Below are positions 6,634 through 16,900 of a DNA stretch of 64,000 nt, one piece after another. The DNA comes from Paraburkholderia metrosideri. Lineage in GTDB: Bacteria; Pseudomonadota; Gammaproteobacteria; Burkholderiales; Burkholderiaceae. The first letter of the stretch is position 1, and each line of letters opens with the position of its first letter. The stretch covers positions 55,035 to 119,034 of the forward strand of contig NZ_CAJHCP010000017.1 in the NCBI RefSeq assembly GCF_904848625.1. Reading direction: 5' to 3'. Under the pieces are notes generated by a model that worked only from the letters and a program-made list of their open reading frames with translations, was not told the DNA's origin and searched no databases. A program made the translations under genes and the position numbers.

Positions 6634-7989
6634 ATGAAAGATCGTTTCAAGCCACGTCTTTTTCTGCTATGTGCCACCGCCGCGTCGCTGCTTGTGTACG
6701 GTTGCAGCGACAAGGACCTCGACTACCGCAACGCTGAAGTCAACAACGGCAAAATATACGCTGGCGATGGAAACACGCCGTTTTCTGGTCGCGTTACAAA
6801 TGTACCGTTCAACCAAGCTCTAATGCCGCAACCGGGCTTCAGCACGGCCATGCAGACGTTCAATGCAGTGATCAAAGGCCCCGCGCCCGGCTTGTACAAT
6901 GCCGCACTATGCGATTTGCATGTCCGCGACGGCCTGCTTGACGGCAAAGCGATCTGCAAGGCTCCGCAGTCGGATGTTGTCCGGGCCGAAGCAGCGTTTA
7001 GCGACGGCACGCTGAAAGACACGTTGACGATCAACGACGAGGATGGGACGACTGTTCTCACCAGCGTGTCATTCGTCGACGGTCAACCCGATGGCAAGCA
7101 GGAGATCCGCAAGCCCGGCACGCACCAACTGATTCACGTTGTCCATTGGAGGAAAGGCGTTCTCGACGGTGAAGAGGAAGGTTTCGATGAAGACACCGGC
7201 AATCGCATCCTCCTTGCGAACTGGTCCAACGGACAGCACGATGGTGACTATGCCGAGTACGCGCCGGACGGCAAGCAGGTAATTCGTCACGTGAAGTTTG
7301 TTCAGGGCGCGAAGGACGGGGTTGAAGAGCTCTTCTATCCCGATACTGGCAAGCCAAGACAGTACGGTCAATATGTCCACGGCCGGGCGACGGGAACTGC
7401 GAAGGCCTGGGACCCGGATGGTCGGCTCGTGTACGAACGCGATTACGCGGACGGAAACAAGATCCCGGACAGCCCTGAGTTGATCGCCTGTATCGAGCAC
7501 GTCATCAACGACGTCAAGGATGCGGCTGATGGCTCGATCGGTCGTGAGGATGTCGCGAGAGCAACGTGCAGGGAAGCGCAGCAAGCAAATCCAGGAACGA
7601 CGGAGCAGCCTGCTGCACAGCAGATTGCACCGGAGATCACTGCCTTGACCACCACGGCATCGTCGCCGACTGCAGGCCTTAGTACTAGCGCAAGTTCGTC
7701 GAGCAGCGTAAGTGCCGCCACCAGCGACGGTCCGGCAGCAAAGCGCTGTGGGTGGATCGAAAACGATATGCCGTCCGGCCTGACGCTCAAGGATCGCGAT
7801 GGCAAATGGAGCGTTTCATCGGCCGACAGTCAGGCAGACGGATTTGCACATATGCCGGACACGAACAAAGGTGACTCTTGTGGCTGCCTAACGGTCGAGA
7901 CCAACAAGCAATCAATGCGCGTCACCAAAGTACTTGGCGGGAAAATCCTTCCGGTCGCAACCTGTCAGCGCGACAGAAGTCTGGGCTAA
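6634..7989 (+). CDS. YwqK-repeat lipoprotein with C-terminal DUF4087 domain
   Basis: This is a 451-residue protein. The N terminus is a lipoprotein signal peptide ending at a lipobox with Cys24 (LVYGC). About residues 150-290 hold repeats of the type D-G-x-x-x-G with aromatic residues, as in MORN-like YwqK antitoxin repeats. A Ser/Thr/Ala/Pro-rich linker follows (about 310-375). The last 75 residues, from KRCGWIEND with GDSCGCL further on, match the DUF4087 pattern. It is probably anchored in the periplasm or outer membrane. YwqK is described as an antitoxin family in Bacillus, but no toxin gene is visible here, so that role is unsupported. It is transcribed alone, divergent from the XRE gene. 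Confidence 0.75.
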   Translation: MKDRFKPRLFLLCATAASLLVYGCSDKDLDYRNAEVNNGKIYAGDGNTPFSGRVTNVPFNQALMPQPGFSTAMQTFNAVIKGPAPGLYNAALCDLHVRDGLLDGKAICKAPQSDVVRAEAAFSDGTLKDTLTINDEDGTTVLTSVSFVDGQPDGKQEIRKPGTHQLIHVVHWRKGVLDGEEEGFDEDTGNRILLANWSNGQHDGDYAEYAPDGKQVIRHVKFVQGAKDGVEELFYPDTGKPRQYGQYVHGRATGTAKAWDPDGRLVYERDYADGNKIPDSPELIACIEHVINDVKDAADGSIGREDVARATCREAQQANPGTTEQPAAQQIAPEITALTTTASSPTAGLSTSASSSSSVSAATSDGPAAKRCGWIENDMPSGLTLKDRDGKWSVSSADSQADGFAHMPDTNKGDSCGCLTVETNKQSMRVTKVLGGKILPVATCQRDRSLG

Positions 7990-8009
7990 TCTGGATCATC
8001 GAGGTGACG

Positions 8010-8045
8010 AAGTGGCACCCCGCTTCATTTAGAGGGGTGCCACTT
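8010..8045 (+). terminator. Long hairpin after the lipoprotein gene
   Basis: A perfect 12-bp stem (AAGTGGCACCCC / GGGGTGCCACTT) encloses a 12-base loop. A run of eight T follows at about 8064-8071, a few bases beyond. It lies between the rightward lipoprotein gene and the leftward DUF262 gene and could terminate rightward transcription. Confidence 0.55.
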
Positions 8046-8290
8046 CAACGCCACCTTCGGCTATTTTTTTTGCGTCCACAGGCGACCTAAATCTAAGTTG
8101 CTTCCATCGGACCGATTACAGGCCATCACCGTTCGCTCGTACAAGCACGGATACCGGAGTCATCATCGGACTTGGCATCGATAGTTGGCGACGTCGCGGC
8201 GAATTTCCTGCCAACGCATGTCTAACCTAGCCCGGCGCCTCCCGCCGAGAATACCGATGTTCATTTTGCAGCTGGGAAAGGCGGGCTGGC
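8046..8290. other. Intergenic stretch between convergent genes
   Basis: Apart from the T run just behind the hairpin at 8010-8045, I see no gene, repeat or regulatory site. Together with the hairpin it separates the lipoprotein gene from the defence block. Confidence 0.4.
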
Positions 8291-10036
8291 CTACTTCAGA
8301 AGACTCTTGAATGCAGCGACGATGAGCTTCTCGCGCTCCTCGATGAACACTGCAAAATTCTCCAGCGATAGATCAACCTCAGGAATATAGTTCCTCGCCA
8401 TGTAGGCCTTGCGCTCATCGACGTTTGGATAGCTCCCGATCAGCCAAGAGCCAAAGTCCTTACCTGACTTCTCCATGTTTGGCACGCCCTCCAGGAGCTG
8501 AAGATTGGCCAGCCGATTAAAACTGTCCAAGTAGCGAGCGATATTCGCCTCAGGAATATTCCTTGCCGCCAGTCTTTTAGCTGTGAACAAGCTTTTCGGA
8601 AAAATATGGTCCTGGTGAAACTTGTTTCGAAAATCCAAGGTCGGGTAAAGGAATGCAAGGATTGAATATGTATAGGGCTGGGCGTACTGAAAGTGGAGCA
8701 GGCTCGTGATTTCGTCGTCGTCAAAATTAAGCGACTTGGAAGTTCCTCGAAGTTTCGCCGCTATCTGCTCGACAGGAAAGCCCTCGGCTTCGCCGGACTT
8801 GCTGATGACCTCTCGGATGGGCCTCAGCACATTGTCAGGCTGTCCGCTGAACGTCCCTTTTAGGAGCACGGCGACCAGCCACTTAAAGATCTTTTTGCGA
8901 TCTTCTACATATTTTCCGGAGTCTGAAAAATTCAGGGGGCTTCCGATTTTCTTAAGGTAATAGGCAATCGGAATCACCGCGTTGTTTGACGTCAAGGTAT
9001 CGCGCTGATAACCCAAGACGGACAACAGATCGAAAGCGGCGCGGATGGCCCCACATATGTCCGGCCAGTTTTTCTCAATCCTGAGCATGTTAGCCTGATT
9101 GAAATTGTCGACCTTGAAGGCGATTTCCGAGAAATCGCTGAGCACCAGGCAGCTCTTCAGCACGAAGTCTTTATTGACGTTGAACCCGTCACCGATCGCG
9201 TTAATTTCGTCCACGAAAGAGGTAATTTCCTCTCTGGCGTCGAGCTCCTTCCACTGAGCGGTGGCGATCGAGAGCAGCAGGTCCGAGTAATTGAGCTGGG
9301 TACCACCGCTATTTACCCGAATGAAAATGTTGAGCACCTTGTCGAGGCTCTCGTCCCTCTCAAGGAAAAAATTGATCAATCGCCGATTGTGCACGATGTC
9401 GTAGAGTTTGAAGAGTGCCCGATTGGCGAAGAGAAATTGCTCCGGGCCAATTGACGAAATACCCTTCGTGATGAGGTAACTGTTAACATCGACAATCTCC
9501 TTAAAATTTAGGACTTCGCCGACCGAGAACCAGTAATGGGCTGCATCGCTCTTCATCGCCTCATCAGCGGTCAAGAAACTGAAATCGTATTCGAAGTCAT
9601 CGTCCGCTGAGGGGGCAATGAGATTCAAATGCAGGCGTCGCTTTGGAAACGCCGTGTTGTTGTCCCAGCGCTTATGGGGCAGTTTGTAGGCGTATGTGCC
9701 TTTGAGCCCGATATATAACGAGGTCAGCCGCTGCTGACCGTCCAGGATGGCGGTAATACCATGCTCGCCATTTGTGTTAGATTTCGGATTATGCCGCCCG
9801 TCGCGTTCGTGGTAATTCTGGACGAACTCATAGAACTGGTAGTTTCCGACGTTCTCCCGTTCCACGTCCCAGAACAGGAACGAACTGATGGGATAGTCGC
9901 GCATCAGCGAATCGAATAATTTTTCGATTTGATACGTATTCCAAACGAACTCGCGTTGAATGGCTGGGAGTAGGTAGTTCTTGCGATGAACCTTCTCGAC
10001 GGCTTCTTTGATTGTAATCGGTTCCACAAAGGCCAA
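8291..10036 (-). CDS. DUF262/DUF1524 nuclease, GmrSD-like type IV restriction protein
   Basis: This is a 581-residue protein. The N-terminal DUF262 domain shows PAIQREFVW (24-32) and the conserved DGQQRLTSL (99-107), the ParB/Srx-like nucleotide site of the family. The C-terminal DUF1524-like part has the His-Me nuclease pattern FHQDHIFPKS (473-482) and the following N-R-L-x-N-L. Proteins with both domains include GmrSD, which cuts modified phage DNA, and SspE, which works with phosphorothioate systems. Start is a TTG at 10036, preceded by GGGGAGAG on the minus strand. The gene is more AT-rich than the core genes. It lies downstream of the methylase and helicase genes but behind a terminator and a 570-base gap, so it may be expressed separately. 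Confidence 0.88.
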   Translation of the reverse strand: MAFVEPITIKEAVEKVHRKNYLLPAIQREFVWNTYQIEKLFDSLMRDYPISSFLFWDVERENVGNYQFYEFVQNYHERDGRHNPKSNTNGEHGITAILDGQQRLTSLYIGLKGTYAYKLPHKRWDNNTAFPKRRLHLNLIAPSADDDFEYDFSFLTADEAMKSDAAHYWFSVGEVLNFKEIVDVNSYLITKGISSIGPEQFLFANRALFKLYDIVHNRRLINFFLERDESLDKVLNIFIRVNSGGTQLNYSDLLLSIATAQWKELDAREEITSFVDEINAIGDGFNVNKDFVLKSCLVLSDFSEIAFKVDNFNQANMLRIEKNWPDICGAIRAAFDLLSVLGYQRDTLTSNNAVIPIAYYLKKIGSPLNFSDSGKYVEDRKKIFKWLVAVLLKGTFSGQPDNVLRPIREVISKSGEAEGFPVEQIAAKLRGTSKSLNFDDDEITSLLHFQYAQPYTYSILAFLYPTLDFRNKFHQDHIFPKSLFTAKRLAARNIPEANIARYLDSFNRLANLQLLEGVPNMEKSGKDFGSWLIGSYPNVDERKAYMARNYIPEVDLSLENFAVFIEEREKLIVAAFKSLLK

Positions 10037-10608
10037 TTTTCTCTCTCCCCGTTGGCTGTCGTTTGAATGCGGCGCCGTGCCCCCATGTTTGCAAACGCAT
10101 AGAGGCTCTCTGTTAGTTTAAGCAAAGCGTCTGCCGCTGGAACCCTTAGCGTAGTGCGCCAGCGTAAGTGGCAGCGAGACTTCGGACCGATTCTACCGCA
10201 ACGCTGTAAATGAACATGCCCGCTCAGGGTGCCGAGCTGATAGCTTTCTTCACGATCTTGGACCTGCGTGAGCGGCTATGGTCCACAGTAGGCTGATTGT
10301 TCGGGACCTTTGGAATTTCGGCAATCAACGATGAACGAAACGCTCGTACACGCGGAGGGTAATCGGGCAACATAAACGCCATCTTGGTTATAAATCATTC
10401 TATCCACATGGCTAGCGTGCGCGGCATTCGAACCGCTACCACGCTCAGCTAAATGTTCTGCTCAAAAAGAAGCCGCCTAAATGCGACTTCTTTCTTGTGC
10501 CGTTGATCGCGCCATCGCTTACTTCTTCGCGCTCAGGCAACTCCAGAACCGAGTCTGACAACTGGTCAATACATTACCCGAGACTCGGCGCCCGATGATT
10601 CAACTGAT
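10037..10608. other. 572-base gap inside the defence block
   Basis: It contains the leftward terminator of the methylase gene (10464-10493) and must hold the promoter of the DUF262 gene. I see no gene on either strand. A short segment near 10410-10440 resembles a tRNA T arm but does not fold into a tRNA. Confidence 0.45.
10464..10493 (-). terminator. Terminator of the methylase gene
   Basis: Read leftward, AAAGAAGTCGC pairs with GCGGCTTCTTT (one G-U) around a 6-base loop and is followed by TTTTT. It lies about 115 bases beyond the methylase stop. Confidence 0.65.
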
Positions 10609-13600
10609 TTACTCATCGTCTGGGGCGTCCGCTCCGGCCATGCGGTATTTAATGTCATAGTTGATGACGAAGTCGGTCTCTTCTGCGGTTAGTCCGTAGA
10701 GCGAAGCTAATCGCAAATCAATCTTGTCGATGCTCGCTTTCGCTCGCGAGCCGTAAAACTCGTCGTATTCGATGTGATCAATTCCACCGCCAGCGCGGGA
10801 CGTAATTTTTTTTCGCTCCGCATGGCTAGCCAGTTCACGCATGAGTTGCATATTCTGTTTCGCCAGATCGGCATCTTCTAGTAGCCCAGCGGGAACAGGG
10901 AAATTAGTGGCGAGCGTATCGCTCAAATGGAAACAGTCGCTGTAAGCAACGAAATAGGAGTAAAACAAGCTGCTGTTGAGCAATGCGGTCGCTGCTTGAG
11001 CGTGTGCCGATTTCCCAAAATAAATGTAGCGAGCATGAGAATTCGCCGATTGCACGCCGTTCTTCGCGTAAAACGGGAGTATTGACGTTACTTTTGTCCA
11101 GTATTGGGTAGCTTCCTGATAAAAGGCGAAATGCGTGCTTTCGCCGCGCTGCTTGAACGCTCCAATGTTTAGTGTGGACGCTTTTCGCACCTTGTTGAAA
11201 ACCGAAGAAGACAAGGTGCTAGGGTGCTTTGCAATAATGCGACCGGGTTGCTCACTATCCGTTTCTTCAACGAAATACATCGTGCTGAACAACGTGTTGC
11301 GGCTGCTGGTCGGCCATCGGTGATAGCGTGTTGTGTACGTTAGCCGATGTCTTTGGCCGCGCTTCGCGAAGAAGATCGTGGAACGGCAATGCTGCAGACC
11401 ATCAAATAGTTTTCCTGGCCGATCGTCAAAAGTTGCGGCCCAAAGAACGCTGCTCGCGTCCCTTAGGGTTGAGCGTAAGATATTCATTCGTGACGAACAT
11501 ACTAACGGCATCTGCACGATGAAACTAAAGCGCGTCGACTCGTGACATAGAAGAAGCGAACGTTCGGAGCAAAGGCCGTAGAGGTTGCCGCAAGCCTCCG
11601 TTGCATAACCTTTGACTGTATAGACTTTCTTGACGCTAGAATATTCTTTCCATGGTGGATTTCCGATCACGACATCAAATCCGCCGTCGTGCATAACGCT
11701 GTAGAACTCGGCGAACCAGTGGAACGGTTGATGACTTTCGCGCCACGCTGAAAAATGTGTCTTTTTTGTCGGGTCGATGCCGTAGTCTCGGGCGAGATCT
11801 TTGTCCAATTCCAAACTCAGGTTCCTCAGCTTTTCGCGCAAGCGACGCTTTTCTTCGGACGTCACTTTGCCGCCGTGCAAGGTCTGTTGATTGCGGAATT
11901 GGTCGAATAGTTTGGCCAGTTCGGCGATGCTCCCCTTGATCTCGGCACGATGGGTTTGGTCGCTCGCCAACGTCTTTGAACCGTCGAACTGTGCCTCCGT
12001 GGCGTAGCCGATCAATGTATTGCCGGTTCGGATGTTGAAATCGATGTCCGGCAACGGTTCTAGATCCCGACCGCGTTCTCCATCCACCTGCGACACCAAC
12101 TTGAGGAAGAGGCGCAATTTACAGATTTCCACCGCCTCGGCCATGATGTCCACGCCGAAGAGGTTGTGCAAAATGATGCTCTTATAAATGTAGTACCGTC
12201 GAGAAGGGTGCTTGTCGACTTCCGCCAGCACGTTCTCGAAATCGGCTTCGCACGCCTTGTTCAGTTTTTTTGCATCCTGAACGAAGCCGTCCATGCGGTC
12301 TAGGCACGATTCGTAGAGTGGTTCGAGAACATTCAGTGCCGCGAACAGAAAGGCTCCGGAGCCACAGGTTGGATCGAGGACGGTGATTCCGTGATGGAAT
12401 TTCCCGCCCGCTGTGTCTGGCGAGCGGCCGACGATAGCCTGCCAGACTGCGCGCAGCAGATCGGGGCTTGAACAAGTGTCAATGACGTCTTGTACGAATT
12501 GGCGGATGTCCAGGTTTAACGTGATCAGCGTATCGACGTCGTTGACCTCGCCTTTCAGTAGCTTCTCGCGCACGGCAAGGCAGCGAGTTCGACGCTCCAC
12601 GTATTCCCGCCAGGTTTCGTTCGGAAGGCTGCCACGCTCACCCGTCGCGGTGGCGAACACCGCGTCTCCTAGGTTGTAGCGACGATCGAACATACGCGCC
12701 TCGGCATCCTGCATGCCGGCACAAACAAAGTCGGGCAAGGATGTTTCCGGGACGACCACGCCGCTGGCGTCGATTACTCCCCTCGTCATTGCTGGATTCA
12801 GGTAGCGTTCGGGCGTAAGACTCAGCAAATTCCAGATGGAAGCCTCCCCGTCGAAGGCGACTTTGCACCGTGCGCGCGTTTGTTCCAACAGGTACGGAAT
12901 GACGGTGTTCTTGCTGATGTATTCGGTGATGTCTTCCTTGGTGTAGTACGCCCCCATCTGCTTCTGGTTGATGTACTTCTCGAAGATGTAGCCCAACACG
13001 TCGGGGTTAATCTCCTTACCGGACGACAGGGGCCGGTCGTCTAGGTGCCAATCCCACGCATCGAAAAACGCAAACAGTTGCTCGAATGCTTCGTCGGAGA
13101 CGTCGATGTTGTCGTTGGCCTCTTCCAATTCGTGAACGGCGAACAGGCCGCCGTTGAGGTAGGGGACATCACCGATCAGTTGAGCGAGCGAGGCGTCGCG
13201 TTCGGCCTTGGGTTGACCCAGACCTTCGTGGAAGAGGCGGCGCAGGAACTGACGGTAGAAGCTGTGGAACTGGTCTTTGCCCGCCTGAGCCTGCACCTGA
13301 GCCATGCGGTTGGACAGGTAGTTTTCGTCGCCGTGGAGGAAGCCTTTCTTCTGAATGAAATAGACGAACATCAGTCGGTTGAGCATCAGAGATGCGTACC
13401 AAGCTTGTTCCGCTTCGCCCTTGAGCCCCTTGATGAACTTGGCGAAAGCGCCGTGCTGCGCCTTGAATTTGTCGTAAAAGCGCTTGGACACCTGATCGCG
13501 ATCGAAGGCTCGCCGCAACCCTGTGATGACGTCAGTCAGCGTAACCGCCTCTTCCTCTTCCAGCGACCAAACGATCTGCTCGAGCTTTTGGCGCAGCGAC

Positions 13601-13977
13601 TCGCCGCTTTGCCCCTTGCGCCAAGTGTGCGTACGGGTCGCCGTGGGTTGCCCGGGCACGCGCAGTACCCAGAGCCAAGTGAGCATGGTTTCGCCTTGAT
13701 CGGCAAACACTAGCAAATGCTCGTGGGCAATCTTAGTGGTTTCCCGGTCGATCTTGAGCTGCACCGAGCGGGGGGGGATGTGACCGGCGGCGTCGGGCGT
13801 GCATCGGAATACGGCGACGCCGTGGTTTTGAGCCACTTGGGTGAGTGTGTAGCCTTGGCCGTCGACCGAAATGGATTGCGGCCGAAGGGTGGGATTTGCC
13901 CATCCCATTTCGTTGAAGAGCTGCTTCAAGTCGAATTCGTTTAGCCGCTTTTGAAAAAGCGATGCGGAGATTTTCAT
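10609..13977 (-). CDS. Eco57I-like DNA methylase of a restriction/defence system
   Basis: This is a 1122-residue protein. The N-terminal 340 residues are unassigned and helical. GAYYT at 342-346 marks the start of the methylase core. The SAM-binding motif I DPTCGSGAFLFAAL is at 535-548 and the catalytic motif IV NPPWKEY at 773-779, giving adenine-N6 specificity by family. The last 300 residues would be the target recognition part. There is an insertion of about 190 residues between GAYYT and motif I. I see no clear PD-(D/E)xK nuclease motif, so cutting may depend on the neighbour. It starts 19 bases after the helicase stop, so the two are one transcript. Its architecture recalls BREX PglX and type IIG/ISP enzymes. 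Confidence 0.88.
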   Translation of the reverse strand: MKISASLFQKRLNEFDLKQLFNEMGWANPTLRPQSISVDGQGYTLTQVAQNHGVAVFRCTPDAAGHIPPRSVQLKIDRETTKIAHEHLLVFADQGETMLTWLWVLRVPGQPTATRTHTWRKGQSGESLRQKLEQIVWSLEEEEAVTLTDVITGLRRAFDRDQVSKRFYDKFKAQHGAFAKFIKGLKGEAEQAWYASLMLNRLMFVYFIQKKGFLHGDENYLSNRMAQVQAQAGKDQFHSFYRQFLRRLFHEGLGQPKAERDASLAQLIGDVPYLNGGLFAVHELEEANDNIDVSDEAFEQLFAFFDAWDWHLDDRPLSSGKEINPDVLGYIFEKYINQKQMGAYYTKEDITEYISKNTVIPYLLEQTRARCKVAFDGEASIWNLLSLTPERYLNPAMTRGVIDASGVVVPETSLPDFVCAGMQDAEARMFDRRYNLGDAVFATATGERGSLPNETWREYVERRTRCLAVREKLLKGEVNDVDTLITLNLDIRQFVQDVIDTCSSPDLLRAVWQAIVGRSPDTAGGKFHHGITVLDPTCGSGAFLFAALNVLEPLYESCLDRMDGFVQDAKKLNKACEADFENVLAEVDKHPSRRYYIYKSIILHNLFGVDIMAEAVEICKLRLFLKLVSQVDGERGRDLEPLPDIDFNIRTGNTLIGYATEAQFDGSKTLASDQTHRAEIKGSIAELAKLFDQFRNQQTLHGGKVTSEEKRRLREKLRNLSLELDKDLARDYGIDPTKKTHFSAWRESHQPFHWFAEFYSVMHDGGFDVVIGNPPWKEYSSVKKVYTVKGYATEACGNLYGLCSERSLLLCHESTRFSFIVQMPLVCSSRMNILRSTLRDASSVLWAATFDDRPGKLFDGLQHCRSTIFFAKRGQRHRLTYTTRYHRWPTSSRNTLFSTMYFVEETDSEQPGRIIAKHPSTLSSSVFNKVRKASTLNIGAFKQRGESTHFAFYQEATQYWTKVTSILPFYAKNGVQSANSHARYIYFGKSAHAQAATALLNSSLFYSYFVAYSDCFHLSDTLATNFPVPAGLLEDADLAKQNMQLMRELASHAERKKITSRAGGGIDHIEYDEFYGSRAKASIDKIDLRLASLYGLTAEETDFVINYDIKYRMAGADAPDDE

Positions 13978-13996
13978 TGTTGGTCTCTTGCTTTAC

Positions 13997-16900
13997 TCAG
14001 ACGAGCCCCATTGAGCAGATAAGCTTGGGTTCGCGTTGCTGTTCTTGGTCATCGATCATGCAGAAACGACCATCTTCTCGCAGGGCGAAGACCATTTCGA
14101 TCAGCGTATGATCGCCGATGCCGGCCTTGAGCTGGCGGTTGAGCGTGTCAGTTGCGGATTGGTAGAGGGGGTAGCGGTAAATTTCTTCCAGCACCCGGTC
14201 GATGCGCTTCACGTAATCGTCGGTGATGAACAGATCACGTTTTTCGCCTTGGCTTTCGCGGAAGCGCTTGATCCGCTCGAACGTCTTGAAGCGCGCACCG
14301 GACGGGCGTCCCAACGCACCGCCGAAGGTTTTCTCTTCCTCGGCAATGTGTGCCAACCCCGCCAGCGTGAGCGTGTGGTGGTTTTCGGAGCGTGGACGCG
14401 CCGGCGTGTCTGCGGAGCATGCCGCCGCCTTTAGGATCGTGAGCTGCGACTGAGTCACAGGTTGGCCCGACTCGTCAATCCAAGCCAACGCGTCGTTGCC
14501 TTGCGTAGTGCGCATGTAGACCAGCGCGCCGCAGGGCGCTGTTAGCGTTGACTCATGGGCCTTGGTGGCATACACCACGTTGGGCATGGCCTCGATCTTG
14601 CTCGTGAGAGTTGGGTCAGCGTCGGTGGCGTTTTTCCAGATTTGCCAAGCATAAGAGGACAAATCTACCTCCGTATCGCCGTCGTCGTCGAGGATGCCGT
14701 TCTTTTCGGTGTATAGGTCGCGGATCAGATCTCCGTCCGCGTCGTCGTCGAAGAAGGTTTCGTCAGAGCCCACGACTTCGGCGTTTTGGATCAAACGCTG
14801 CCGTACGCGCGCACGTAAATTGATAAGCCGTTCCACGCCATCGGCCGGCACGAACGAGTAGCACAGGATCGTATCGGCTTGCTGGCCGATACGATCTACG
14901 CGGCCGGCGCGCTGGATCAGGCGGATGATGGCCCAAGGTAGGTCGTAGTTGAGGATAATGTGCCCATCCTGCAGGTTCTGTCCTTCGGAAAGTACGTCGG
15001 TTGCGATGAGCACCCGCAGCTCGTCTACTTTCTTGATGATCTCCCGCTTGTCGTTGGACACGGGGGAGAAACGCCATGCCAACAAGGTCGGGTCGGCGCT
15101 TTGGCCGGTGGCTTCTTCCACCTGTTTGATCCCGTGCGCCAACAGTTGCGTTTTCAAGTATCGGGCCGTGTCGGCGAATTGGGTAAAGACGAGAAGTTTG
15201 TCTTCGGGGTGACGCTCCTTGATCAACTCGATCAGAGCGGCCAGTTTGCTATCGGCGTCTGCTTTCCACTTGCCGCACCGCGCGAGCACCTGGAGCAGGG
15301 ATTTCGTGTCATTCAGCAAATCCTTGGCGAGTGCCTTGACGAACAAGGAACTGGGCAACCACTTGAAACGACTACTCAATGGGCCGCTATACGCTTGGTA
15401 GGCTTTAGCCGCGCGTTCACGGAAATCGGCTTCGGTGTTCAAGCCGTTGGTGCTAGTCGGGTCGCTGTCTTCGTCGTCTTCGGTTGCGAGCAGGCCGTCC
15501 GGGTCCTCGTCATAGTGGCGCGTGTCGAGCAATTCTGCGCTTTGCGTTCCGAGCGGCACATCCAGTCCGTTCTCCAAGGCGTGCAGGACGATGAAATTGC
15601 GGAGAATGTGCCGTTCGATCGACAGAATGAAGGCCGGCCCGGCGCTTTCTAGGCGCTTAAACAGGTTGGTGCGGCAGAAGCCCATCAGCCGGGTGCCGGC
15701 GCGCGACAAACCATCGATGACCCTAATTTGATGCGGTGCCGGCGGCGACTTCGGCTTCAATGCGATGTAGTTGCCTAGACCGTACCGGGGCAGGATCAGA
15801 TCGTTTATGGCGTTGACGACTGAGTCGCTGTAGAACCGCGCATACGGGTCTGCCGGATTCTTTTCGTCGATGTTAAACGAGAGGTTCTTCGGAATGCGCT
15901 TGGGAAAATACGACTTGCGTCCGTCTGAAAACAAGAGGTATTTGCCTCGGGCGTCCTCTTTCGCGTAGTGCTGCATGATGAAGCCTCGAGTGCGGCGCAC
16001 CATGTACATGCGCATCAGTTCGCGCCAGTCGTCTGGGATTTCGCTCTTCTCGAAGGCAGCCAACGACCGAACGCTGCACTGATGGCGGCGTACGAACTCG
16101 TGTTCGCCACCCAACTGGGAGAGCAAGTGCTCGGGGCGGATTCCGATGTCGGCGTCGTCGCGAAGGAACAAGGCCAGTTGGGCCGATAGGTCCAAGTAGG
16201 TTTTGTTATAGGGCGTTGCCGAGAGAAGTACTGTCCGGCAATCGTTGCGCTCGATGTATTCACGGATGACCTTCCAGCGCTTTCCTTCCTTGTTGCGCAG
16301 ATTGTGCGATTCGTCGACCACCACGAGGCGGTAACGCCGTGTTTTTTCGGGAAGTTCGGCGATCACCTTCGACAGCGACAGCACCTTGGCGTGTAGGCGA
16401 TATCGATGCGCGTAGTCTTCCCACATCGGCACAAGGTTCTTCGGGCAGATAATCAGGGTTTCGGTGTGGTAATCGTCCTCGAACACCTTGGCCAGCGCCG
16501 TCGCCATCATGGATTTGCCGAGGCCCACGACGTCGCCGATCAAAACGCCGCCGCGCTTGTTCAGGTGGTGAGCTGCGATCTTGACGGCCGCGACCTGGAA
16601 ATCGAACAGCGAGTCACCAAAGACCGACGGGATACCGAACTCTGACAGGCCTGCCCGGGCTTCCTGTGCCAAGTGGTAAGCCATCTTGAGGTAGACGTGG
16701 TAGGGCGGCACCAGACGCTCTCCCGCCCAGCTCTCGTCGATGATGTCGGCCAGCTCCTTGGAGATGTCGACGCACCAGCGATCTTCCCAGCGGTCCTCGA
16801 ACCACTTAGCCAGCTTGTTGCACGCGTCGTGCTCCAACACGTCAACGTTGAGTTCGCCTTGCTTGGCAAGGCCGGCCAGCGTGAGGTTGGAACTGCCGAG

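Noticed and set aside
10405..10445. tRNA-like T arm (CGGTTCGAATG on the minus strand)
   Set aside because: Stem is not of five pairs, and no matching acceptor, D or anticodon arms are found at the right distances.
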